From: Sphingobacteriales bacterium
GTDB taxonomy: Bacteria; Bacteroidota; Bacteroidia; Chitinophagales; Chitinophagaceae
NCBI GenBank assembly: GCA_004144185.1
Contig: SEFP01000001.1
Span: 1,054,001-1,118,000, forward strand
Length of the DNA stretch: 64,000 nucleotides
Direction: 5' to 3'
Shown piece by piece: positions 35,661-43,190 of this stretch; the first letter of the stretch is position 1; each line of letters begins with the position of its first letter. Position numbers and translations under genes: made by a program. The notes beneath the pieces were generated by a model, which was not told the DNA's origin, made no database searches, and saw only the letters and a list, made by a program, of their open reading frames with translations.

Positions 35661-36035
35661 ATGGCCTACCGCAAGCTGACTCCCGAAGAAGAATATGTGA
35701 TTATTAATAAAGGTACCGAGCGTCCCTTTACCGGCGAATACACCAATACCAAGTTGCCCGGTACCTACCACTGCCGGCAATGTGATGCGCCGCTCTATCA
35801 GAGTGCCGATAAATTCGACTCCCACTGCGGCTGGCCATCGTTCGACGATGAAATTCCGGGTGCCGTAAAGCGCGTTCCGGATGCCGATGGTCAACGGATC
35901 GAAATTGTATGTGCCACCTGCGGCGCACATTTGGGCCACGTATTTGAAGGCGAACGTTTTACCGCTAAAAATACCCGGCATTGCGTCAACAGCATCTCGA
36001 TGATCTTTAAGCCGGATGCGAAAGCAGAAGGGTAG
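35661..36035 (+). CDS. msrB: Peptide-methionine (R)-S-oxide reductase MsrB
   Basis: MsrB repairs the R epimer of oxidised methionine. The 124 residues carry both zinc-binding pairs (CRQC and CATC), the HCGWPSF signature, GAHLGHVF, and the catalytic cysteine in [10 protein letters not shown]. No signal peptide, so it acts in the cytoplasm. It is divergent from the DUF4440 gene (69 bases apart) and ends at a terminator shared with the next, convergent gene. Confidence 0.96.
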   Translation: MAYRKLTPEEEYVIINKGTERPFTGEYTNTKLPGTYHCRQCDAPLYQSADKFDSHCGWPSFDDEIPGAVKRVPDADGQRIEIVCATCGAHLGHVFEGERFTAKNTRHCVNSISMIFKPDAKAEG

Positions 36036-36044
36036 TCATCCTGA

Positions 36045-36074
36045 AAAAGACGTGAATCAGTTCACGTCTTTTTT
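36045..36074. terminator. Bidirectional terminator overlapping the end of the Imm32-like gene
   Basis: A 12-bp perfect stem (AAAAGACGTGAA with TTCACGTCTTTT) around TCAG. The stop codon of the convergent minus-strand gene lies in the loop. Confidence 0.8.
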
Positions 36075-36428
36075 GTTTTTCTTGAAAATAACCTTCTTGC
36101 TTTTGGGGACAAACCGCGAATAAAACTCGCCGGTTCCTTTGGCATCCAGCCGACCTACGATAACTTCTACTGAGCTATCAGATAACTCCCATCCGGGTCG
36201 CAGATGGTAATGCTCTCGTGCGCCAACCGGAACCGGTGCTTGTTCCTGATTAAGGTCAGCGATTTGAAGAAGCAGCTTTGCAAACGAGCGGAACCCTTTT
36301 GGATTTCCGTGGATCAGTACTTCCTGGCTGGATTCTACATTTCCGTCGGCATCTAATGCTTCTCCTTCAACAACAAAAATATCGAGATGGCCTTTGATTT
36401 CACCTCCTCGGGTCTGCTTGTAAGCCAT
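36057..36428 (-). CDS. Small hypothetical protein, possibly Imm32-like
   Basis: A 123-residue cytoplasmic protein. The pattern GHLDIFVVEGE ... EVLIHGNPKGFRSFAKLLLQIADLNQ ... HYHLRPGWELSDSSVEVIVGRLD resembles, from memory, small immunity proteins of the Imm32 group: a strand, a helix after an NP-G turn, and a final strand. No toxin gene is adjacent, so the call is weak. An in-frame ATG 17 codons upstream overlaps the divergent endonuclease V promoter region; MAYKQTRGG was preferred. Confidence 0.6.
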   Translation of the reverse strand: MAYKQTRGGEIKGHLDIFVVEGEALDADGNVESSQEVLIHGNPKGFRSFAKLLLQIADLNQEQAPVPVGAREHYHLRPGWELSDSSVEVIVGRLDAKGTGEFYSRFVPKSKKVIFKKNKKDVN

Positions 36429-36495
36429 TGAGTTTTTGGGATGGTTTGAAACCAAAAATAACTGCTGGCCCAATTTCAATAACGCTTCCGGAACT

Positions 36496-37188
36496 ATGGT
36501 AGCACCGGATCAATACGATACCCTGACACCCACGGAAGCGATTGCACTCCAGCAGGAACTTCGCCACCAGGTGCAGCTCACGCCACTCGAACATCCGATT
36601 CGTACGATTGGTGGTGCGGACATTTCGTTCAATAAACACTCGGAAACCGTTTATGCCGGGATCGTGGTCTTGTCGTTTCCGGATATGAAGGTGCTGCACC
36701 GGGAATCAATCGTCGGAAAAGCGACGTTTCCGTATGTGCCCGGACTGCTTTCCTTCCGGGAGATACCGACCCTGATGCAGGTCTGGAATCAACTGGAGCA
36801 GAAGCCCGATGTACTGATGCTCGACGGCCACGGCCAGGCGCACCCGCGCCGGCTGGGCATTGCGTCCCATTTCGGTGCGGTCGCCGGTATCCCTACGCTT
36901 GGCTGTGGTAAAAGCCTGCTAGTTGGCAAGCACGATGCACCCCCGCAGACGCCGGGCGATGCGGTTCCGCTGATTCACAAAGACGAAACCATCGGGGCCG
37001 TGCTCTGTACCAAAGCCAAATGCAACCCGGTGTATGTCTCTGCCGGTCACCTGATGACGCTGCGCAATGCCGTCGCCATCGTCCGGAAATGCATGGGGAA
37101 ATACCGGATTCCGGAACCCACCCGCCGTGCCCACGAATGGGTAAATGAGGTGCGGCTCGCCCATGGCGAATCCAAGGTTCCGGAATAG
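36496..37188 (+). CDS. nfi: Endonuclease V
   Basis: Endonuclease V nicks DNA one base past deoxyinosine and starts repair of deaminated adenine. In 230 residues the family blocks are present: GGADISFNK (metal-binding Asp), the PYVPGLLSFREIP wedge region, DGHGQAHPRRLGIASHFG with the second catalytic Asp, and GCGKSLLVG. The N-terminal extension of the frame to 36436 is not conserved and was left out. The next gene starts 28 bases after the stop and may be on the same transcript. Confidence 0.94.
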   Translation: MVAPDQYDTLTPTEAIALQQELRHQVQLTPLEHPIRTIGGADISFNKHSETVYAGIVVLSFPDMKVLHRESIVGKATFPYVPGLLSFREIPTLMQVWNQLEQKPDVLMLDGHGQAHPRRLGIASHFGAVAGIPTLGCGKSLLVGKHDAPPQTPGDAVPLIHKDETIGAVLCTKAKCNPVYVSAGHLMTLRNAVAIVRKCMGKYRIPEPTRRAHEWVNEVRLAHGESKVPE

Positions 37189-37216
37189 GCCCGAAATTTT
37201 TAAGACATTCCTAACT

Positions 37217-38356
37217 ATGCAGAAATTGTTATGTCTTCTGGGACTACTGGTGCTGACACATGGGGCCGCAGATGCGCAGGATACCCTCTCGGCTCCGCAG
37301 GCCAAACGCATCCGGAAATCCTGGATCGGCAGTGCAGACACCACCTATATCCAGTTGTTTCCCAACACCTACACCGTCCGTACCTATCTGGGGGAGAAAT
37401 TCGCGACCTTTTCTGTAGAAGATCAGGAGCGCAAGCATGACCTGGATTACAAGCCCAACGCGATCCTGGCGTTGGGGGTGGGCGTCACCTACCGGGGTAT
37501 CGGCCTCAACGTCAGTACCCGGTTGCCGTTTCACGACACTAAAGAAGAACTGTATGGCCGCACCCGCCGCTATGATGTTCAGGTGCACCGCTACCGCCGC
37601 AAACTGGCGATGGACATCTACCTGCAACGCTACAAGGGCTTCCACCTGAACGATAAAGGAATGGACCCCGGATATGTAGGCGAAGGCACGACCGAACGGC
37701 CCGAATATCCCTATTATGCGCAAATGCGCAGTCTGAAACTGGGGGCTACCGCATTGTATGTATTCAACGGAAGTAAGTTTTCCATGCGCAGTGCCGTCAA
37801 TCAGCAGGAGTGGCAGCTTAAAAGCTCCGGTTCCCCGATGGTCGGTGCCGCGTTTTATTTTCAGCAACTTACCAACGGCGATGCCGGACTGATTCCGGAC
37901 AGCTACCCCTCTACCGATATTTTTCAGGGATACAACCCCACTAAAGTCCAATCCTACGGCCTGACGATCCACGGCGGCTACGGCTACACCTTCGTGTACC
38001 GGAAGCACTGGTTTGCTACCCTGGCGGCTGATATTGGCTTTGGACCGGGATACATCCGGATGGAAGGCCGCGAACTCACCAACCCAACTGTAGCGCGGGA
38101 AGAGAAATCCAGCATCGACTTTCATGGCCGTGCCAACCTGCGGGCCTCCCTCGGCTACAATAGTATGGACTGGACCATCGGGCTGTACGGCATTGCGCAC
38201 GGCGACCGCTATACCATGCCCATCTTTGAAGGCGACAGCCGCGAAGGGCAGATCGGCAGCACGCAGGGCATTATCCGGCTCGTAGCTGCCCGGCGATTCC
38301 CGATGAAAGAACGCAAAAAGAAAATCACCACCGGCGAAACCACCATCATTAACTAA
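37217..38356 (+). CDS. DUF4421 family exported outer-membrane barrel-like protein
   Basis: The 379-residue protein has a signal peptide (MQKLLCLLGLLVLTHGAADAQ). It then matches the DUF4421 pattern: ADTTYIQLFPNTYTVRTYLGEKFATF, YKPNAILALGVGVTYRGIGLNVSTRLPF, and YLQRYKGFHLNDKG. Alternating strands such as YGLTIHGGYGYTFVYRKHWFATLAADIGFG suggest a membrane barrel or surface beta-sheet. Function is unknown. It ends in a lysine-rich stretch (MKERKKKITTGE), unusual for an outer-membrane barrel. It is the last conserved gene before the repeat-rich island. Confidence 0.8.
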   Translation: MQKLLCLLGLLVLTHGAADAQDTLSAPQAKRIRKSWIGSADTTYIQLFPNTYTVRTYLGEKFATFSVEDQERKHDLDYKPNAILALGVGVTYRGIGLNVSTRLPFHDTKEELYGRTRRYDVQVHRYRRKLAMDIYLQRYKGFHLNDKGMDPGYVGEGTTERPEYPYYAQMRSLKLGATALYVFNGSKFSMRSAVNQQEWQLKSSGSPMVGAAFYFQQLTNGDAGLIPDSYPSTDIFQGYNPTKVQSYGLTIHGGYGYTFVYRKHWFATLAADIGFGPGYIRMEGRELTNPTVAREEKSSIDFHGRANLRASLGYNSMDWTIGLYGIAHGDRYTMPIFEGDSREGQIGSTQGIIRLVAARRFPMKERKKKITTGETTIIN

Positions 38357-38530
38357 TCCGGTCCGTATCATTACTTCCGGAAGCGCAACGCATCCCATAC
38401 CGTTACGCGCTGATTCATCGATCCGCTTTTTCCGTTTTCTTTGGCTGTGATCCCGAATAAGGAACGATACGCCCAATTGCACCCCCTTCTGTACGCGAAA
38501 TACAGTGTGTAAGCGAGTGGGTTTCTGTTT

Positions 38531-38559
38531 GGGCAGATCCCTCCTGCGTCGGGATGACC
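38531..38559. repeat. REP-like dispersed palindromic repeat, copy 1
   Basis: The core GATCCCTCCTGCGTCGGGAT is shared base for base with the copy at 39816-39844 and in variant form with 39545-39572, 39723-39751 and 43072-43101. It pairs imperfectly with itself (TCCC..GGGA). Confidence 0.7.
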
Positions 38560-38598
38560 GGGGGGGAAGAGAGCCAAGCAGCGCGCGCTCGTTAATCA

Positions 38599-38980
38599 TT
38601 CCCGACCCTCCGATGGGTTTGACCGCCCATCCGTCACGTTCGACCGACGCCTCGTCCGGATTGACATTGCCCTTGTCGGGATTAACCGACCCTCCGGCAC
38701 GATCAACCATGCCTCTGTCAAGACTAACGGACCCTCCGTCAAGCTCAACCGTGCCTCTATCCGGGTTGACATCGCCGTTGTCGGAACTGATGGACCCTCT
38801 GTCGGGATTAACCGACCCTCCGTCATGGCCGACCGACCCGTTGTCCGGATTGAATTCGCCGTTGTCAGGATGGGCCGACCCTTCGTCATAGCCGACCGAC
38901 CCCCTGCAATCGTTGACAGAGGGGTGTAAACGGTAAACAGAGGGGTGTAAACGGTAAACAAGGGGGTGTAAATGGTGAAC
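38599..38980. repeat. Degenerate 21-bp tandem repeat array, about 18 units
   Basis: Units keep a period of exactly 21 bases with a skeleton like TTGACCGACCCTCCGTCGGGA, but each copy differs at several sites. Two subtypes mix: one around ACCGACCCTCCGTC and one around TTGACATCGCCGTTGTCGG. The last three units change to a third type, CAGAGGGGTGTAAACGGTAA. Because 21 is a multiple of 3 the array is open in several frames (7-residue periodic peptide such as GLTDPLS), but no unit is under evident protein-like constraint. 21 bp is two helical turns, so repeated factor binding on one DNA face is conceivable. Confidence 0.8.
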
Positions 38981-39022
38981 AGGGCCTATCGAACGCCAGC
39001 GCGGCTACCGGCACCGGCGGCA

Positions 39023-39064
39023 TTCGTGCTCAAAAATCGCCTGTTCGCACTCAAAACCGCCCCC
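39023..39064. repeat. Two 21-bp units of the GTGCTCAAAAA type
   Basis: TTCGTGCTCAAAAA at 39023 recurs as TTCGCACTCAAAAC exactly 21 bases later. The reverse complement of this type appears at 42787-42870 on the other side of the beta-propeller gene. Confidence 0.6.
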
Positions 39065-39142
39065 GACGCTTGGGCAACTCCCCGCCGTACCGGATTTTTA
39101 AGCCTTCTCTGTTTCACCCCTTTTAACCACCGTAGTATCCCG

Positions 39143-39499
39143 ATGGCTACCACCCCGTTCCGGATCGTTATTCCCAGAAATGTTGAAGCAAAAATCAAAC
39201 TGGGCCTGCGTATCTACAACCGCCACATGACCGATGGCCCGGCTTCCCCACTGCACCTGCAACAGGATTACAACTGGAGCCAGCAAGGTCCCAACCTTGC
39301 GGAGGCGCTTCGGCTGCATCAGGAAGCTGAGGCCCATCGCCGCCAGATGGAAGCTGCTTATGAGCAGCGAGATCAATTGCTGGGTACGATTAACGAGGCT
39401 ATCCGCAGCAGCCGCGATCTGCTCAAAGGCGTTTACCGCAACCAGCCGCACAAGCTGGGCGACTGGGGATTTACAGTGCACGAAACCCCGGCGTTGTAA
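39143..39499 (+). CDS. Conserved hypothetical protein of Bacteroidota
   Basis: A 118-residue, probably cytoplasmic helical protein. The layout FRIVIPRNVEAKIKLGLRIYNRH, SPLHLQQDYNWSQQGPNLAEALRLHQEAEAHRRQMEAAYEQRDQLL, SSRDLLKGVYRNQPHKLGDWGFTVHE recalls a small family often found in Bacteroidota, ending with a GDWGFxV motif. A coiled coil is likely at about residues 50-85. Function is unknown. It lies between repeat blocks and may be mobile with them. The frame is open upstream to 38972 through repeats; MATTPFRI was chosen for its family-like start. Confidence 0.7.
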   Translation: MATTPFRIVIPRNVEAKIKLGLRIYNRHMTDGPASPLHLQQDYNWSQQGPNLAEALRLHQEAEAHRRQMEAAYEQRDQLLGTINEAIRSSRDLLKGVYRNQPHKLGDWGFTVHETPAL

Positions 39500-39544
39500 A
39501 CGGCTCCATCCTGCATACGTGCGGTCAAGGTCGCTTTTGAATGG

Positions 39545-39572
39545 GTCGTCCCGACGAGGTACGAGGAGGGAT
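39545..39572. repeat. REP-like repeat, copy 2 (opposite orientation)
   Basis: GTCGTCCCGACGAGGTACGA followed by GGAGGGAT is the complement type of copy 1 with the inner part changed. Confidence 0.65.
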
Positions 39573-39722
39573 AAGGATCTGCGAGTCGCATCTCCGGCAG
39601 TACTTACAAAAGGGTATAAGCAGGAGGATCATAATGGAATAGAGTCCTCCTGCATCCGGAGTGACAGCAAGAGATGGGCGTATTGCTTCCTGATAAGGCA
39701 GGGCTCTCTGCTTCATTCTAGT

Positions 39723-39751
39723 CCGTCATCCCGACGAGGCACGAGGAGGGA
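39723..39751. repeat. REP-like repeat, copy 3 (opposite orientation)
   Basis: CCGTCATCCCGACGAGGCAC followed by GAGGAGGGA, nearly the same as copy 2. Confidence 0.65.
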
Positions 39752-39815
39752 GCTGCTGAATGGTAGCCCCACCGGCACTCGCAAGGAGGATTGGCAGGCG
39801 GGTGTGTCATTGATT

Positions 39816-39844
39816 GGGCAGATCCCTCCTGCGTCGGGATGACC
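39816..39844. repeat. REP-like repeat, copy 4
   Basis: All 29 bases agree with copy 1 at 38531, and it faces copies 2 and 3 as an inverted partner. Confidence 0.7.
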
Positions 39845-40003
39845 TTGTAGGGTTCCTGCTTCCACTATTGCAGCGCAGCAGGAATAGTAGAAGCAGGAAC
39901 CTTCATTCCGGATAATCCGGATCACAATCCGATCTTATAAAGGAACGAGGCGCTGGTACGTCTGTACCGGCGGCTCGTTAGGTGAGGTGTAGTTTGGAGC
40001 AGG

Positions 40004-42673
40004 TTAGTGCTTGATCAGGCGGATGGTTTCGCCATTGGGGAGACGAAGCAGGTAGAGCCCCGCCGGCCAGTCACCGATAGATAGGGTGGTGCTCGCCTCC
40101 AGTTTGAAAGTAGTCATCAACCGTCCGTCCAGATTGTAGATGGCGGCGGGCTGCCCGTTCAGGGCTGCATCGGTGGAGGTGATTGAGAGGGTGTTAGTGG
40201 CCGGGATGGGGGCTACGATTACGCTGCCGGTTTGGGTAGCGCTTCGGACCACTGCCACATTGCTGTAGGTTCGGGTACCGTTGGGTTCGGTGATCTGGAG
40301 CCGGTAGTAGTTGAGGGAAGCCAGGGGCTTTTCGTCGTAATAGGTGTAGTCGGACGGGGTGGGTTGGCTGCCGTGGCTGTTTTGGTTGTTCTGGGTCGCC
40401 AGCGGGGTGAAGGTGATGCCGTTGGCGCTGCGGCTAAGCTCGAAGGTGAGGCTTTCGGAGGTTGAGGCGGCAGTGGACCAGGCGATGCGGTTGCGGGTAC
40501 CGGCGTTGGCAGCGGAGAAAGCCGTTAAGCGCAGGGGAAGTGGGCCGCCTGTGGCGCTGTTGAGGGTAGCAAAGCTGTTGGATGGCCGTCCGCCGATAGT
40601 CGAAAAGTCCCCACCCGCATACAGGGCATTGCCCGATATGGCCAGCGCGCGGACAACATTATTCGCATTGGGATTGAAAGTAGTATCAAGCTCGCCGGTG
40701 GTGGACTGTACAGCGGCGATCCGGTTGCGGGGCTGCCCGCCGATGGATGTAAACTGTCCGCCCACATACACCGTACTGCCCGATACGGCCAGTGCGCGGA
40801 CAACATTATTCGCATTGGGATTGAAGGCAGTATCAAGCTCGCCTGTGGTAGACTGTACAGCGGCAATCCGGTTGCGGGGACTACCAGGAGCACCGATAGC
40901 GGTAAAGGATCCTCCTATATACAGGGAAGTACCCGATTCGGCCATGGCGAAAACACCCCCATTAGTAACATTGGGATTGAATGGGGTAGCCGCACCCGTG
41001 ATGGTATCCAGAGCGGCAATCCGGTTGCGGTTCTGCCCGCCAATGTTTGTAAAATCGCCCCCCGCATACAAGAGGCTACCCGAGACTGCCAAGGTATAGA
41101 CATTGCCATTTGCATCGGGATTAAATGTGGGATTCAGATTGTATGCGGTTGCTGTACCGGTAGTGGCATCAATCCGGGCAATATGGTTGCGAACAGAGAA
41201 TCCAACAGCGGTAAAATCACCTCCTGCGTATATGCTGCTGTCCGCTACGGCCAGGGCGCGGACAGCAGCACTCATAAAGGGATGGAAGGCAGGATTCACC
41301 GCGCCGGTGCTGGCGTCCACAGCGGCAAGGTTAAACAGATTGTACCCATTGACATAGTTGATAATACCCCCTATATATAAGGTGCTGCCCGATATGGCCA
41401 GAGCGTAGACCGTGCCCGTACTGGTGATATTCGCATTGAATGCAGTAGCCGCACCCGTGGTGGCATCCACAGCGGCAATATGGTTGCGTGCAACCCCGCC
41501 GATAGCGGTAAACTCGCCCCCTACGTACAGGGTACTGTCAGCTAGAGCGATGGTATTGACAAGATCATTCGCAACAGGGTTGAATGCAGTAGCCACACCC
41601 GTGGTGGTATCCAAAGCGGCGATATTTTTACGCGCAACCCCGCCGATAGCGGTAAACTCACCCCCCACATACACGATGCTGCCCGCTGCCAAAAGGGTAG
41701 TGATATAACCCCTGTCGACGTCGAGATTAGATGCATTTACTGTACCGGTGATGGCATCCAGAGCGGCAATCCTTTTGTGGTACTGTCCGCCGATGTTATC
41801 GAAGGACCCTCCCACATACAGGGTGCTGCCCGATACGGCCAGGGCGCTGACCGTATTATTCGCAGTGGAATTGAAGGTAGTAGTAACTGCGCCGGTGGTA
41901 GCATCCACAGCGGCGATCCGGTTGCGGGGCTGCCCGCCGATAGAGGTAAACTGTCCGCCCACATACACCGTACTGCCCGATACGGCCATAACTAACACAG
42001 TACCATTAACATTGGGATTAAATGGGGTAACCGTACCAGTGGTGGCATCCAGAGCGGCAATCCGGTTGCGGTTCTGGATGCCAATGGTTGTAAATTCACC
42101 GCCCATATACAAAAGGCTACCCGAGACTGCCAAGGTGTGGACATTACCATTTGCATCGGGATTAAATGGGGTAACCGTACCAGTGGTGGTATCCAGAGCG
42201 GCAATCCGGTTGCGGGGCTGCCCGCCGATGGAGGTAAATGCACCGCCCGCATACAAAAGGCTACCCGAGACCACAAGTGAAAAAACAGACTCATTTGCAT
42301 CGGGATTAAATGCAGTGACCGCACCCGAGGCATCGATCCGGGCAATATGGTTGCGGGTGAAGGCCCCCACTTTGGTAAATTCCCCTCCGATATACCAACC
42401 GCCTGCGCCATCCGGAACCGTTGCGTAAACGATCCCGTTCGGCCTGGCATAGCTCGGGTTGGACAGGCCAGTGGTCGTACTGATTGCACTCCCATACGGA
42501 GTGAGGGGGCCTACCTGAGTAAAATTCCCGCCGAGGTAGATGGTGTTACCGGATCGCACAATGGCATTCACCGTACCGTTGGTTACATAAGGGGTCTGTG
42601 CCTGAAGGGAGCGGTTCGGCAGTATAAAAACAACTCCCAGCAGGAGTAAGAAACGGGTCAAACGTTGGATCAT
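40004..42673 (-). CDS. T9SS-secreted beta-propeller protein with about 15 tandem repeats
   Basis: An 889-residue secreted protein with a signal peptide (about residues 1-26). Residues about 30-740 are some 15 copies of a roughly 48-residue repeat with the pattern V-x-x-L-A-V-S-G-S-x-L-Y-V-G-G-x-F-T-x-I-G-G-x-x-R-N-R-I-A-A-L-D. This matches the DUF5122-like seven-bladed propeller repeats of bacterial surface proteins. A short linker leads to a type A T9SS sorting domain (VAPIPATNTLSIT ... LYLLRLPNGETIRLIKH). Repeats are also close at the DNA level, so the copy number may vary. No enzymatic motif. The gene almost lacks the TTCCGGAA motif found elsewhere in the window. Confidence 0.85.
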   Translation of the reverse strand: MIQRLTRFLLLLGVVFILPNRSLQAQTPYVTNGTVNAIVRSGNTIYLGGNFTQVGPLTPYGSAISTTTGLSNPSYARPNGIVYATVPDGAGGWYIGGEFTKVGAFTRNHIARIDASGAVTAFNPDANESVFSLVVSGSLLYAGGAFTSIGGQPRNRIAALDTTTGTVTPFNPDANGNVHTLAVSGSLLYMGGEFTTIGIQNRNRIAALDATTGTVTPFNPNVNGTVLVMAVSGSTVYVGGQFTSIGGQPRNRIAAVDATTGAVTTTFNSTANNTVSALAVSGSTLYVGGSFDNIGGQYHKRIAALDAITGTVNASNLDVDRGYITTLLAAGSIVYVGGEFTAIGGVARKNIAALDTTTGVATAFNPVANDLVNTIALADSTLYVGGEFTAIGGVARNHIAAVDATTGAATAFNANITSTGTVYALAISGSTLYIGGIINYVNGYNLFNLAAVDASTGAVNPAFHPFMSAAVRALAVADSSIYAGGDFTAVGFSVRNHIARIDATTGTATAYNLNPTFNPDANGNVYTLAVSGSLLYAGGDFTNIGGQNRNRIAALDTITGAATPFNPNVTNGGVFAMAESGTSLYIGGSFTAIGAPGSPRNRIAAVQSTTGELDTAFNPNANNVVRALAVSGSTVYVGGQFTSIGGQPRNRIAAVQSTTGELDTTFNPNANNVVRALAISGNALYAGGDFSTIGGRPSNSFATLNSATGGPLPLRLTAFSAANAGTRNRIAWSTAASTSESLTFELSRSANGITFTPLATQNNQNSHGSQPTPSDYTYYDEKPLASLNYYRLQITEPNGTRTYSNVAVVRSATQTGSVIVAPIPATNTLSITSTDAALNGQPAAIYNLDGRLMTTFKLEASTTLSIGDWPAGLYLLRLPNGETIRLIKH

Positions 42674-42786
42674 GGGGTGTTTGTTGGGGCGTTGGAATGC
42701 CTGGGGAGAAGATTTTCTAAAGTCGCTGACAAAGGCCAGCTAAATCCTATGCAAACGTACTCTGTTGAGCGTGCCACCATCCTTGT

Positions 42787-42870
42787 TTTGAGTACGAAAC
42801 GGCTATTTTTGAGTGCGAACCCCTCTTTTTTGAACACCAATTCTCAGCTTTTGGGTGTATATGCGCACTG
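42787..42870. repeat. Four 21-bp repeat units, inverted relative to 39023
   Basis: Units start TTTTGAGTACGAA, TTTTGAGTGCGAA, TTTTGAACACCAA and TTTTGGGTGTATA, each exactly 21 bases after the last. The first two are the reverse complement type of the units at 39023-39064. A single related unit lies at about 35096. Confidence 0.6.
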
Positions 42871-43071
42871 AGAGGAACCGGTCAGTTAGGTTGAACTTCC
42901 AGGACGCTCCTGTATATGCGTCCGGCACAGCCATTCTAGGCTTTATGTCTACACGTAGATTACATTCTGATTTGCCAATTGGTAGCAGGAGGTAAGGCTA
43001 CGGCAGTCGGCGCCTGGAGTACAAATAGTTCAAACGAAGTGCGTGTTCAGGCTCCATTGGTTTCACGGGTC

Positions 43072-43101
43072 GGGCCGATCCCTCCTGATCGGGATGATAG
43101 G
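43072..43101. repeat. REP-like repeat, copy 5
   Basis: GATCCCTCCTGATCGGGATG keeps the arms of copies 1 and 4 with a 3-base deletion in the middle (TGCGTC to TGATC type). Confidence 0.55.
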
Positions 43102-43140
43102 TACAGGAAGGGGGGAATAGGGCCACCCTTCACTGTTTCA

Positions 43141-43181
43141 AACAAAAAAGCCGCCTGTTTATCACGTGCGGCTTTTTTGTT
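43141..43181. terminator. Terminator after ruvB
   Basis: A 14-bp perfect stem (AACAAAAAAGCCGC with GCGGCTTTTTTGTT) around a 13-nt loop, ten bases past the ruvB stop. Usable from both sides. Confidence 0.8.
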
Positions 43182-43190
43182 CTCTATCTA

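Larger units (their letters stand above)
38357..39142. other. Gene-free, repeat-rich left flank of the accessory island
   Basis: This 786-base gap contains one REP-like palindrome (38530-38559), a degenerate 21-bp tandem array (38599-38980) and two more 21-bp units (39023-39064) of a related but different type. Open frames across the array exist on both strands but encode only 7-residue periodic low-complexity peptides and have no convincing start region. I do not call a gene here. Confidence 0.6.
39500..40003. other. Intergenic region made of REP-like palindromes
   Basis: The 504 bases hold three clear REP-like copies (39545, 39723, 39816), a diverged one near 39643-39665 and GCAGGA/TCCTGC fragments between. 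An open frame at 39234-39842 runs through them and the previous gene in a second frame and is not protein-like. No gene is seen. Confidence 0.6.
42674..43190. other. Intergenic right flank of the accessory island
   Basis: This 517-base gap contains a block of four 21-bp units (42787-42870), a REP-like copy (43072-43101) and the terminator at 43141-43181. No ORF looks like a gene. Confidence 0.6.

Noticed and set aside
38505-38891. 128-codon plus-strand frame across the 21-bp array (and a minus-strand one at 38596-38961)
   Set aside because: The peptide is only the 7-residue echo of the DNA repeat, the frame is open on both strands for the same reason, and no start region is visible.
38599-38980. 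Possible CRISPR array
   Set aside because: The 21-bp units are directly contiguous with no constant repeat alternating with unique spacers, and no cas gene is near.
39234-39842. 202-codon open frame
   Set aside because: It runs over the hypothetical gene in a second frame and through the REP-like palindromes.
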